From: Carnegiea gigantea
Taxonomy: Eukaryota; Streptophyta; Magnoliopsida; Caryophyllales; Cactaceae
DNA length: 64,000 bases
NCBI GenBank assembly: GCA_029747015.1
Contig: JAKOGI010000181.1
Coordinates: 186,001-250,000, forward strand
Reading direction: 5' to 3'
Below, one piece after another: positions 46,014-58,088 of the stretch. A program made the position numbers and the translations under genes. The notes beneath the pieces were generated by a model, which saw nothing but the letters and a program-made list of their open reading frames with translations, was not told the DNA's origin and did no database searches. Within the stretch, counting starts at the first letter, position 1, and each line of letters begins with the position of its first letter.

Positions 46014-48122
46014 CTAATGTTGATTTGGACTATGAGGTTAACATGTTCAATATGCTTGGTGGGAACGTTCAAGATTATGTGTTCCTAGGTTACTTTAAAT
46101 GGTGTGATCCCTCCATTGATCCTTACTGTGTAAGCCTAGAGGACTTGCTTAGGAAAATCACGTGAACTACATTCTTTAATCCTTTCTATGATTTTTCTAT
46201 GGGCTTTTATAAGATTAAGAGGATACTTATACTCTTTGGTGTGATTTTGGTTATTGCCTCTTATCTCGTATCTTTGAAATTATGGTCCCAGGAGTTTGAT
46301 AAGCTCATGCGCGTGTTGACAGTGTCTGCTTTCATGAGCTGAGTCTTGACATCGTGATAGAGTACGTGATGCTCTATGTGTTCCGATTATTACGAGGCCG
46401 CATAGCTTAGGTGCACCCTGCATCTAACCTGGTAAGATTGTGGTTTGTTGTTCCCCTTTTCTATGTTTCCTTACTTTGAATAATAATACTTTATTTAAGC
46501 ATGGGGAAGGTGGCTTCATGTTTTTCATTTCGGTTATTAGTTTGCATTCTTGTGCGAGCATATAGTTTTAGGTTTCTTTTTGTTTGCATGTTGTATTTAG
46601 TTAATTTTTAGATTTGCATATAGAGATGGTGAGGATTGGTTTAAGATAACCTCTAGTAATATTTTTATTAGGTAAAATAGCTTTTATAAGCCTGAGTAAC
46701 TTTTCATGTGTAATCCCTTTTGATGCTAAAGTTTTTGAAGGTTTTGTAAATACTTCTTGTTTTGACCCTTGTCTTGGTTGAGAACTTTATTATCCCCTGG
46801 AGTCCTTAGCACAAATGTTTGTATGTGCAGTCATTTTATGAGCTAAATGAGACTCTGTTAGATATCCGATAAGATTTTGAGCCTTATTTGGACTAATTCA
46901 TTTTGTTTACTCTCACATTTCTTTCATGTGTGTGACTCTTCCATGTTGCATCTCTAGAACTTGCCTAGATTCTTGTTCAAAACCACATCAGCATGTGTAT
47001 ACTTGATGATATGATAGAGGCATTTCTTTCTTTGGCCATTTTAGCCACAGAGCCAAATAATTTACCCTTGTGTCATATGTTTATTTCCTTTGCTAGCCCC
47101 TTTGAACTTATATCTATTTTTGTTGTGATCCCTTCATCTTAGCCCTTGGCTAAACATATATTCCTACCTTTAAGCTAACTCTATGGAGCATCACTTCATC
47201 TATGTAATGGGTAGCTTTGGGGATAATTGAGTTTAAGTTGATTTTAGTATATTAGTTTGTTGAGGGATTGATGACATTGAGTATTTGCTTTTGGTTTGCT
47301 CTTGTTTTGGGTTGTGTATATGTATATATATTCGATTATGAGTTGATTGCTAGTGATCCTATGCCTTTTAATAATTGCAATTTTTGTTTCATTGCATAAA
47401 AAAATTATGTTGAAGAAAAAGGTAAAAAAGGAAGATGAAGTCATCTTGCGAGAAAAAGAAGCAAAAAAAAGAAGCAAAAAAGAGGGGAAAAAAAAACTCC
47501 GTGATAGGCATTGGATACATACAAAACTTCAAGGTTCCTTGGTGTTTTGTTGGTTGCTCCATAGTCACTTGGCTACTTAGCTCCATATTATCTAAATGCA
47601 TTTGTCCACTCTTTTCCCTTAGCCCTTATAGCCCACGTAACAACCCATATAAAGTCCTCTTGATTGTCTTGTGCACATTGCATTATAATGGTGGAGAATT
47701 TGAGAGTCTTTGCAAGTACATAGTAGATTGTATCTTTAGAATGAGTTCTGAGTGAACCTATGTTATATTTCAAACACATGAGCGAAAGTGATCCACATTT
47801 TCCAAAAGTGAGGTTCTACCAGTCTAATTGGCTCTACTCAATTTCATATACTTGCATAACATGCTTTGTGGTTCTTTGGGGGTGATCAAGTTTGATATCG
47901 AGCTCGTGGTCTTATACTTCTTCGAAAACCTTCTCTTCCTAATTTTGAAATGTTTTACGCGCTATTTGGGGGTTGCCGTTGATTGTCGTTTTTGCTTGTG
48001 ATATGCTATAACTTGCCTACTTTAAGGACGATGTTATGTATTTGAGTCCTATATGCGTGTCCCTTGTAGGTTTTCTATAATGTTTGCTTAAGTACAAGCA
48101 ACAGTTTAAGCGTGGCAGAGTT
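46014..48122 (+). other. LARD-2 internal region, right part
   Basis: It resumes the LARD-1-like sequence after CTAATGTTGA. A broken frame near 46190-46330 (FYKIKRILILFGVILVIASY) has a hydrophobic segment. I see it in both copies but cannot name it. The rest matches LARD-1 6474-8480 in reverse complement and ends in a purine-rich stretch (GCGTGGCAGAGTT, 48110-48122) before the LTR. Confidence 0.65.
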
Positions 48123-49306
48123 AGATAAGCGCTTAATGTATATATCATCTTAGGGTCATTTTTTCACATTTTTAGGAGAATTATGTGCTTTATCCTATGT
48201 TTTATACTCTTATTCTCGATTTATACTTGGGTATAGCTATTTGATGTATTTTACAGGATTTGAGGCCGTTACACCCAGCATTTGACCCTAGATGAGTATA
48301 TTTTGACCCACCACAGAGGCCCCTAAACTGCTGTACCCATGGAGCAAGAGAAGAACAGAAGAATGATGGGCCAGAGAGCACCACGATCAGCTCATGGTAG
48401 ATACCACAGACCATGGTGGAGGTGTAACTACTAGCCTATTCATTTTCTCATATCGTGTGGCTGAGGTTGATTGGGTTTTGGTACAAATACCCGTCCCTCA
48501 AGCAGTAGAAAGAACCATCCCATCATTCAATTCTCTATATTATTCTACTTAGGATTACAGTTTAGATTAGGGGGAGAGAGATAGTGAGTTGAAGTGAAGA
48601 TTTGCAAGGATTCCATCCTGGGTTGCATGACGGTTCAAGCGCGATCTTGGTTGAGTATCTCTTTTCTCTTCTCTTCTCTTTTCTCATTTTTATGTTTTGT
48701 GTTTTGATTATCTTTGTTGTTTTGATTTTGGATTTATACAAACATTTGTTAGTCTCTCGATCTTGTGTTGATATCATTTGGTGCTTTCGGAATTGTTGGG
48801 TTGTTTTATCGAATTCTAGAAGTTTATTATCTTATGAGAAATTTGATCGCTTTCTTGCATGTTATGGGCATTTGGATGAAGGAATGAAAGGTGAAATCAC
48901 AAATGCTGGAATCCTAGGATTTAACTTAATTGTGTGGAGTCTTGAGAGAGCACACCCGATTGAGAAACCACAGACTTGATAATCGCATGCTTAATGAACC
49001 TAAACTAATCAAGAATCCATGAGAATTGATGATTGATTTGATTTAGACATTTCACTTTGCCTTGAAAAAGGGTTGTGATGCTTCGATTATCAGTTTTAAA
49101 ACAACCAATGAAAGAAGAAGTGCTTGATTGATACGTAGATCAGGTGATTGCTTATTTTGCTTAATTTCAATTATTATTTATCTATTAGATTAGGTGGTAG
49201 ATTTGTTAAATTTCATTCTCAAACTTTGATTCGGTTAGCATATCTTGAGGAAACATAGCCTAAATAGATCAATCTAGTTTATCATCGTGTGCTTGCGGGC
49301 CTATCA
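48123..49306 (+). repeat. LARD-2 3' LTR
   Basis: 1184 bp, beginning AGATAAGCGCTTAATG (first base changed from TG) and ending GCGGGCCTATCA. It keeps the uninterrupted version of the CACTA target site, GTGCTTGCGGGCC. Confidence 0.9.
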
Positions 49307-50010
49307 CTTAGGACTCAGGGTCAAACCAGCCAAATGACACAATTTGAACATTGGTTATAGGACTGGCTCCTTTATATGTATAAATGAGATGAACAAGAGA
49401 TGCGCTTTATTTGCTAGTTCCTTAGTCCACTCTAGACTATTTGGCTCATCAAAAATTAAAATCAATTCGGGAATTAACTACCCACTCAAGAAAACATACA
49501 GTAATAAGTGCAACTAATACATAAAAGCAATTAGTCTCGAGAAGTTGAGCCTTGAAATATGCTAACACTTTGATCATTATCCAAAAAAATCCACATCAAT
49601 GTGTATCCATTCTTCTATTCTGATCCTTGGGACACCAGACATAATCCTTATTGTGAATGGTTCATGGATGTAGAAAAATCAACAAGGAGGGCTTGGAATG
49701 GTTGTCTACACTAGGTTAAATCACTTGGACTCCATTGCCTAACTCCTTCTAGTAGAGAGTAATTGTATTACAGAACTCATGGCTCTTGAACATGCGCATG
49801 AAAAAAGATGGATAGAGGTAGACATATGGAGTAATTCGTTGGAAATTGTATGGCCACAACAAGGGTGGCCACCTATCCCCTCAAGCAAAAGACCTTTTAT
49901 CACTTGTAAACGTCTTTCTCAACAATTTAATGCCTTAAGAATCTTTTTAAAGTCAATAAACAAATAGTATAGGAAGCTCCTAAGTTTGCAGTATTAGCGC
50001 GTAGGAGATA
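49307..50010 (+). pseudogene. L1-type LINE, RNase H part (piece 4)
   Basis: It continues the LINE after LARD-2. The frame at 49779-49967 has ALEHAHEKRWIEVDIWSNSL, matching the A-L-x-x-A...V-E-x-D-S segment of the RNase H domain at the C-terminus of plant L1 elements. The catalytic Asp is kept in EVDIWS but neighbouring residues differ. Earlier parts (49310-49770) are broken by stops. The LINE's 3' end is lost where the gypsy LTR starts. Confidence 0.65.
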
Positions 50011-50015
50011 TATTA

Positions 50016-53000
50016 TGTAATGCCCCAAATGTGCATGTCTCACTGATTATATACTCTTTAATTAAACCCTTAATTAGAACTGATAAACTCGATGGCTGGT
50101 GTGTTACCATCATCTAGAAGGATAAGACTTTCACTAAGTGCACTAGACATAACATGGTTAAGTATGTATTATACACATTCAAACATTAGCAAACCATGTA
50201 CAAACCGCCACTAACTACCAGAAGGTTTATACACCACGATAGAGTAATTCTTCATAAAGCTTACAACTTTATTAACTGAAGATCTCAAAATACAATCCCC
50301 AAAAAATTCTTAAACCAACATCATTATTGATCTATCCATATTTCCTTGCTCACTTACTTTCTTCAACTGGTTTGCTAGCATGAAGGTGATTCACTAAGCA
50401 TTTGCCTAAAACAAAGCATGACAAATATTTCGAAATGTGAACTGAAGCTTAGTAAATGCATACCTTTATTGTTAAATGATCATCGAAAACTTGGTTGGGC
50501 ACTCGCTTTGCAATTCATTTTACTTTAAAACAGTGAATGCAATTAATATAAAACTATATTGCCAATTATTATCTGGTAGTGAACCTCTTGTAACTGTAAC
50601 AATCAATAGATAGGTGTACATCTAGCAAACCGATCAGGGGACCTGACCTAAGGCTACGTAAATAAGTGGAGGACGAATGCCCTATAAATGATAACTGATG
50701 GGACCACTAATTAAGTAATAAATTACTACGTAAACTGATTCATTGATATACTTACCAAGATATAACTTTGATAAATACATTCTGATTTCTAAAGATACAG
50801 GTAATGAACATATCTAGGGTGTATAAAATGCAATCTCACATGATAATATTTATGCCCAATGAGGAACGAAAGACGAGACCTCGATTCTGATTAAGAAATG
50901 CAATGGTACGTATATGTAGTTAGTAAACAATGCTCACTTTCATAATTTTTAACTTTAACAGAAATTGATTAACTATTAAATGGCATTCATAGCTCAACAT
51001 TTCAATATAAGATAGATAACACTAAGATGATTTGAAAACTAAAATTAAGGTACTTTAATTCGAGGTAAGACAAATTGGAGCAAAATAGACCAAATAAAAT
51101 AATTGGGGTTATAATGAAAAGACTTTAATGGTCATAAATGGAATATAGGTTTTTGATATTTTTGAGATGAATAACAAGATTTTAAGGCCAAGAGGGGAGC
51201 AATTGGGTTTGGAATTTCTTTGATCACATCGACTTAGGCCAACAAGCATTGGTCTTTAGTTATTACTCACTCCACCTCTTCAATTTCATTGACATGTTAT
51301 TTAACTCGATTTTTCAACCCAACTGAGTTTTTAACCAAGTAAAGTTGTTGAACTCACTCAACTCTATATCTTCTTTGCAATATTCATAATTATTTAGAAA
51401 CTTTTGATTAATCTCCCAAAATTCTAGTTAATAGTCTCGCAATATTTTATTACCACTTCAAAGTGCACTTTAGAAAATTCATATCTTTTACCCCTGACTC
51501 TAAATGGAGGCATAAAACCCTAATATGAAAATCTTTGGAAGTCCCGCAACATTTTATTTCACAGCGCAAAACACAACTACCATAACACGACTTCGAAAAT
51601 TGACTTTAAACAAAACTGTGCACAGCTCCAGTTTATCATGTTTAGTCTTCGTAAATCACCTATAACATTTTCCACAAAACTCAGAATAAAGTGATCCAAG
51701 AGGAATTTGAAAGAGAAGTCATTGACCTACCCATCCACCAAAAATCAGAATTTTTTCATGTACTAAAAATTACCAGTTTATTTCCAAAGCGCCCTTGTTT
51801 TTGTGTCTATTTCTACCCCTATATGTTTTTTTTTTGTTCCTCCACGTAATCACTTAAAACGATTTCTACCCCTATATGTTTTTTTTTTGTTCCTCCACGT
51901 AATCACTTAAAACGCTCCTATAAACTCATTTGCTTGCATAACAAATCAAACAACTTCTTTTGGTCACTTTTTTGATTTCGTATGATCCATTAAATTTGAC
52001 GAAACTCATATAGCATCATTCCGTTAAGTCAATAGTATATCCAACCTCCAAATTTCACGTAATTCAATCCAGATAACATATTTGATTCAAAAATCAAATT
52101 AAATCATGTATAATCATGAAACCCTAGATTATGCCACATTCAAGTTTCCATCTAAATCACCATAAATGGATTTAATAAGATCACTAACAACTTTAAATCC
52201 ATTTTTCATGCGAAAGATCACAACATTAAATCAAAGAACTCAAAGTTCATCATTTTTTCATCAGGCTTGCATGATTATACATGATCTCAATTCTTACATG
52301 CTTCGAAACTTAACACACCTCAACAAGACATCAAACTAGCATTCATTCTTATCATCATAACATGATTTGTAATCAAATCCAACATAAAACTAAGAATTAA
52401 ACAAAGTTAGGTTAAGGTTTACCTCACTTCAAGCTTGAATATAAGAAGATGGAGACGATATTTGGTGGTGGTAGCACTTAGGGTTGGCGGCTGGTGGTGT
52501 TAGGGGTGGGGGCTGGTTAGCGGCAACCTGGGCTGGTGGCAGAACGTGGCAGCAGCCACCAAAATTCAGCAATGGCAGCAACAGCCCATGGGGAAAGAAA
52601 GGAGGAGAGGAAGAAGATAATGTGTGGCTTGGTTTTCTTGTAATTTTTTGGGATTGGTCTCACTTAACGGGTATTTAACATCAGAAACTAGCTTTTGTTC
52701 ACGGTAATTAGGCACGAATGATTGTGATTAGTTAAATACAACAACGAAATGAATTGGGCTAGGAAGTAAAACCCTCCACCATGTTAAAATTTTCGCGAAG
52801 TTCGAAATAAATTTTTAAGATGTTGTCAAAAACAATTTAATCTCTTAAACCATATTTATCAGGGCCTACTATCAATTCACTTAAAATTTTATGGTAATTA
52901 AAAATCGAATTGCAAAGTGCCGCCCAAATAAAATTTTTCCAATCGGGATGATTAAATACGATAAATAAATATGAGGAAATTAATAACATGGCTTAATTAG

Positions 53001-53034
53001 ATAAATAAATATGATTTAGGGTGGGGCTATTAAA
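50016..53034 (-). repeat. Gypsy 3' LTR (3019 bp)
   Basis: Matches 58952-61735 throughout. The inner end reads GGGGCTATTAAAA, where the CA/TG terminus appears mutated. It contains a perfect 53-bp tandem duplication that the other LTR lacks. Confidence 0.88.
51809..51914. repeat. Perfect 53-bp tandem duplication in the 3' LTR
   Basis: 51809-51861 and 51862-51914 are identical, starting ATTTCTACCCCTATATG. The 5' LTR has one diverged copy near 60745-60797. Confidence 0.95.
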
Positions 53035-54110
53035 ACCTTCCCCCTTGAAGAGTTTCGTCCTCAAAACTTATGAACTTTATCAAAACATGTAAGATTACCT
53101 CAAATAGGTGTAGATATTTGGTTTTTATTTCTTCCCCAGCTTCCCAAGTGGCTTCTGAAGAGGTATGATTTGTCGTAAGTACCTTGATTAAGGATATCTG
53201 CTTGTTGCATAATGGTTTAATCTTGCAATCTAGTATTTGGACTAGACGCTCTTCATACACGAGATCCCCAATGATTTGAATGGGTTTAGTTACAATAGCA
53301 TGATTAGGATCTAGAATGTATTTCCTGAGCTGTAAGATATGAAACACATTATGTACGTATTCGAGTTCTATGGGCAGATCCAGTCGATAAGCTATGGGGT
53401 TCAACCTTTCAATAACCTCATACGGTCTAATATATCTTGGGCTCAATTTGCCTCACACTCCACACCTTCTTATACCTTTAGTTAGCAAAACTTTTAGAAA
53501 AACCTTATCTACTACTTGAAACTCTAGGGGCCTTCTTCTTTTGTTAGCATAGTTTTTTTGTCAGCTCTGGGCAATCCGTATATGCTCTTGAATCTTCATT
53601 ATTGTTCCAGTAGTTTCTTGGATCAATTTTGGGATCAAGGTCAATGCTTCATCTAAGTCACTATAGCACAACAGGTTCTACATTTTCTTCCGTATAGAGC
53701 CTCAAACAAGCCATTTTAATGGTGGACTGGCAACTATTGTTATAAGAAAACTCCACCAATGATAAATCTTCTTCCTATTTTCCTTGGAACTCCATATACA
53801 TGCTATTAACATGTTTTCTAGAATTTGATTTGCTCTTTTAGTTTGCTCATCTAGTTCAAGATGATAGGAGCTTCTAAAATTCAATTTGTCCCAAAGGCTT
53901 TTTGAAGTGCTTGTCAAAAGAAACGGGTTTGAAATCTCTGATCTTTATCTAACACTATATCTATATACTTGCGATCTCTTTCTTCATATTATTCCACCAA
54001 AAGTATTATCTTAGCTCTCTATACATCTTAGTGCCTCCTGGGTGCACTGCGTATCGGGTGCTGGGAGCGTCCTCTAAGATCTTCTTCCTTAATTTCACAT
54101 TTTTAGGGTA
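53030..54110 (-). pseudogene. Gypsy integrase and C-terminal chromodomain-like region
   Basis: The frame 53446-53030 reads SPRYIRPYEVIERLNPIAYR, VHNVFHILQLRKYI, LVYEERLVQILD and SEATWEAGEEIKTKY, the integrase GPY/F region and chromodomain-like tail of plant chromoviruses. The integrase core (53930-53600) is recognisable as NFRSSYHLELDEQTKRANQI and ALYGRKCR but broken. Integrase joins the new DNA to the chromosome. Several stops exclude function. Confidence 0.8.
53036..53048 (-). promoter_or_regulatory. Polypurine tract of the gypsy element
   Basis: TCAAGGGGGAAGG on the minus strand, directly before the 3' LTR. Confidence 0.8.
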
Positions 54111-54299
54111 TGCACAAGCTATTCAAAATCGCAAGGTTCTATCTTCATACATTACAAATCTAGGCAACTTCCCTCTCTTAACATTTTGCTTTATCTTTTG
54201 GAGTTCAGGGTCATCTTCCTGGTTCACTCGAATTTCCTCCATTATCGAGGGCTATAAAGTAAGGGCTGATAATTGAATACTTGGTTGCGCATGTGATAC

Positions 54300-55480
54300 T
54301 AATTGAACTCTCAAGCCTTAAGTTCTCTTAAGAGGTTTGACTAGGTAATCACTATAGTGTTCAAGATATACTGTGCCTCCTTACTCAAGGCATCTGCCAT
54401 AACATTTGCCTTTCTTGGGTGATATTGGATCTATAGGTCATAATCTTTAAGCACTAGCCAATGCCTTTCTCTCAAATTAAGCTCCTTCTGAGTGAAGATA
54501 TACTTTAAGCTTCGATGATTCATAAAGATCTTATAAGGTACTCCATATAAGTAATATCTCCAAATTTTTAATGTAAAGACCATCACTGCTAGTTCCAGGT
54601 CATGGGTAGGATAATTCCTCTCATAAGGTTTGAGCTGTCGGAGGTATAAGCTACCATTTTATCTTATTGCATCAGAACACACCCTAACCCATTCTTCAAT
54701 GCATCACTATAGATAGTGTACTCCTCTTCTACTGATAGAGTTAGGAGTGGGGCAGTAGTTAATTGTTCACTTAATTCTTGAAATCCCTTTTCAAACTGCC
54801 CTGTCCACTTAAACTTAGCAGCTTTCTTTAGAATGTCAGGGGAAAGTTATTTTCAAAAAAAATAAAAAAATCCTTCATAGCCCTTCAATGATAGGCAGCT
54901 AAACACAAGAAGCTTGTAATTGGTGGCCCTAAGCCACAATGTAATTTGCTTTCACCTTCTGAGGGTCAACCTCCCTAGTCTGTTCTTTTGAAATGGCATG
55001 TCTTAAAAATGCTATTTCTTATAACAAGAACTCGCACTTCTTTAATTTTCCATATAATTTTTGCTCCCTCAAGGTCTGCAACACTGTCTTCGAATGAGCA
55101 ATGTGTTCATCTTTGTCCTTAGAATATATCAAGATTTCATCTATAAACTTGTCCAAATAGGGTCTAAAAACTCTATTCATAAGATCCATAAAGGCTGCAG
55201 GGGCATTGGCCTGGCCAAAGAGCATCATCGTGAAATTGTAGTGACCATACCTCATTCTAAACGCGGTTTTGGGAATGTTTTCAGGTGTAATCCTAAGCTG
55301 ATGGTATCCAAACTCCCAATCAATCTTGGAAAGACTCTTGTTCCTTGTAGTTGATCAAATAAATCATCTATATGAGGCACATGGTATTTGTTTTTTTATG
55401 GACATCTTGTTTAGCTCCCTCTAATTGAGACACAACCTCAACGCTCCATATTTTTTTACAAATAAAACTGTCACACCCCA
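54300..55480 (-). pseudogene. Gypsy reverse transcriptase and RNase H
   Basis: 55255-55019 reads [38 protein letters not shown], then [18 protein letters not shown]. The catalytic box is altered: the family has VFIDDILIYS, while here residues before it are missing and the second Asp is Glu (IDEI). RNase H follows (54700-54390) with GLGCVLMQ and NITQERQML in several frames. Stops and shifts are frequent. Confidence 0.85.
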
Positions 55481-56059
55481 TGGTGACACACTTGATCTGA
55501 TAAATTCCTTCTATAATAGCTCATCTAATTGAATATTCAGTTCTCTAAACTGTGGTGGGGCCATACAATATGAGGCTTTGGATATGGATTGGGCACTAGG
55601 GATTAAGTTAATCTCAAAATTAATTTCTGTTTGAGGGAGTAATCCTGGTAAGCCTTTAGGACAAACATCTCTAAATTCAGAAACTATAGGAATATCTTCT
55701 ACTTTTTTTCCCCCCTTTCTTCCTCTTTAGTGTCAATGGCATAACACTAATACCCAGTGCATTCTTGACATAATAGCCTACTTGTTTTCATAGTCGAAAT
55801 CAAGGGACATGATTTTTCCTCTCTTTGCCCATAAAAACATACATCTCTCCATTTTCTTCCCTCAAAATAAGCTCAAGGTCTTCACAATCAACATTAGCCC
55901 CATAAATACGTAACTAGTTCATTCTCATAATGATACCAGAGTTTAACAAATCAAATTGAATAAAGTCTCTAGGAGTATGGTTCCACCAACAGTATTAGGG
56001 ATAAGTTCATAAGATATAGGGCACTCAATTATAGAGTCATTAGGTAACTTGATTCTATA

Positions 56060-56164
56060 ATTGGTTTCTACTTTCATATTCTCAAGGTTCAATTGCATTA
56101 TAGATTATGTACATATATGTGAATGAGTGGCCCTCGAATCAAACAATACACAAAATGACTTCGA
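56060..56164 (-). pseudogene. Gypsy aspartic protease fragment
   Basis: FCVLFDSRATHSHI near 56150-56109 corresponds to the VLFDSGATHSFI protease site. The Gly of DSG is Arg here. It lies directly beside the MITE-like insertion. Confidence 0.7.
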
Positions 56165-56983
56165 GGGTGTCTTTGGTACGGGTGAAAATCATTTTTTTCA
56201 AAAAATAATTTTCTTATTTTACAGTGTTTGGTAAAACAAGGAGTGTAAATTTGTTTTTAGGGGAAAACCATTTTCCCTAGAATGAAAGAAAATATTTCAC
56301 TTTAATTGGAGCATAAGTTGATTTTTCGTTTCTTTATCGCTCACACGGTTTCACATTCTCTCTCTCATCCGTGTTTATTTCCTTAACATATAGTACAAGA
56401 TTAAAGCAGTGACATAGTTCGAAGATTAAAGTAGCATATTAAAGATTAACAAAACTATATCGTCTTGATGCCAATACTGATACCAATACTGATATCGGTG
56501 AATCTAATAACCATGATTTCATCGAAATCAAAACACTCTGTAATTTATCGTCAGGGTTAAGAAGATAGAGAAACACGCTAGGTTGTTTCTCTTCTTTATT
56601 TGGATTCCTGCTCAAAGGTCAGAAATCAATAAGCATTACTTGTATCAAATTACGATAGTAGATAAGATAAAAAAATTTACAAATGTACATATTGTCACAG
56701 CTTTGATTTGGATGACACCACTATTGTAATATAATTTTCCAAAGAACAAAATATAAATTCCCATTTTTCTAAATATCTTATCTATTTTTGTTTTTTTCAC
56801 TAATGTACCGTTTTTTAGCTTTTTTGTTCATTTTTTGGTAATTGAACTTATTTTTCAGAAGCTTCGTTTCTCCTTTTACCAAACAACTAAAAATATGAGT
56901 TGAAAATTAGTTTGCATAAAAAATCATTTTACATGAAAAATGACTTTCTAGGAAAATAGTTTTTAACCCTACCAAACACACTC
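56165..56983. mobile_element. MITE-like insertion in the gypsy gag-pol
   Basis: Left end GGGTGTCTTTGGTACGGGTG and, in reverse complement, right end GAGTGTGTTTGGTAGGGTTA, followed inside by AAAATCATTTTTT-like arms. It is about 819 bp, AT-rich and non-coding. It separates the protease fragment from gag. The target duplication is not clear. The TTTGGT ends resemble those of the MITE at 759-1857, but the bodies differ. Confidence 0.65.
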
Positions 56984-57015
56984 TTAATTTTAAAAGAAAG
57001 ATCCACCTCAGCTGC

Positions 57016-57309
57016 TCACTCATATAATTCTTGGTAGGTATGGATTGATTGACCAACTAATTGATTATGAATAAAGACAACTAAACTCTCTTCAAATCTC
57101 CTCATCTTCAGTCTTTCAGATGACATAAACTCAAGAACAAACCTGAATAGTTCCATAAACTTACTAGTATATTGCATTATCATCATAGTATCACTTATCT
57201 TTAGTTCCATAAATTCTTTTTCTTTTTGCCGTTGAACCATAACTAGGTAAAATTGGGCTCTCAGCTCTTCTAGGAATTTATTCAACGTGAATTCAGGCTC
57301 TAACAGCAT
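57016..57309 (-). pseudogene. Gypsy gag (retrotransposon gag domain) fragment
   Basis: A 97-codon frame with FLEELRAQFYLVMVQRQKEK, then MQYTSKFMELFRF and RLKMRRFEESL, the helical pattern of the plant retrotransposon gag domain (W/F-x-x-F...Y-x-x-F-x-x-L). The zinc knuckle normally downstream is not seen, so more than the MITE-like insertion has changed here. Confidence 0.75.
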
Positions 57310-58088
57310 ATACTTAATAGTGTTCTATCAAATGTCTGCTTCCATAGTTAGGTAAAATGTCCAATGTTTCCCTTTTTCTCTTTTGGAACCTCCACTACTG
57401 TGAAAATATTCTCCATCCCTCTAAACCACTCTTCTAGTTTCACTAGGTCACACTTTCCATCATATACTTTAGGGCTGCATCAAACTACCCTATCTGCGAA
57501 TTTATTGATTTTAGGAGGGATTTCAGAAGGTGTTAGAGGAATTCGTTCACTAACTCAGAAACCACAATCTGCTAGTGGTTAGGGTTTAACATGTTACTAA
57601 CCAACTCAGGGGGAAAATCAAGGCATTCCATTAAAGTTTGATAGCGCATTACACGAAGCTTGGTCATTTACCCCTAACCATGATCCGAATTATCTCCCAT
57701 GTGGGTCTCTGTATTGTTTTGCACAAATTCAAACTTACTAGCTATACATTAGGAAGAGTAATCTAATTACTTAACTAGTACCAACATATAAGATACGCGT
57801 ACATAATAGATACAACTAACATGGTTCAAGTATTATTCAAACATAATCTCTAAGCTTCATTATATCATTGTCATAACTATTCGCTTACATACATATACAT
57901 GGTTCAACAAAAGAATATCACATCCAGCTGACTACCCAAAGTCAACCTTTACTCCTACCTTCTAATTAAACACTACCTAGCCAAAATAAAATAAGTCTGC
58001 GACATTCCTAAAAGAAGGCGGGACTAGTTAGCATGGTCTAAAAGATTTGTCTAACTATATACAATGTCATAATTTGCTCAAAATTCAT

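Larger units (their letters stand above)
11979..49306 (+). mobile_element. LARD-2: non-autonomous LTR element holding the main nest
   Basis: Plus-strand relative of LARD-1. 5' LTR 11979-13176 plus 37869-37877, primer site at 37884, internal parts 37902-38774 and 46024-48122, 3' LTR 48123-49306. The flanks GTTAG (11974-11978) and CTTAG (49307-49311) agree at four of five bases, as expected of an old target duplication. Without its later insertions (CACTA at 13177-37865, pararetrovirus at 38775-46013) the element is about 5.4 kb, like LARD-1 at 5.7 kb. It entered the LINE between the zf-RVT and RNase H parts. Confidence 0.85.
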
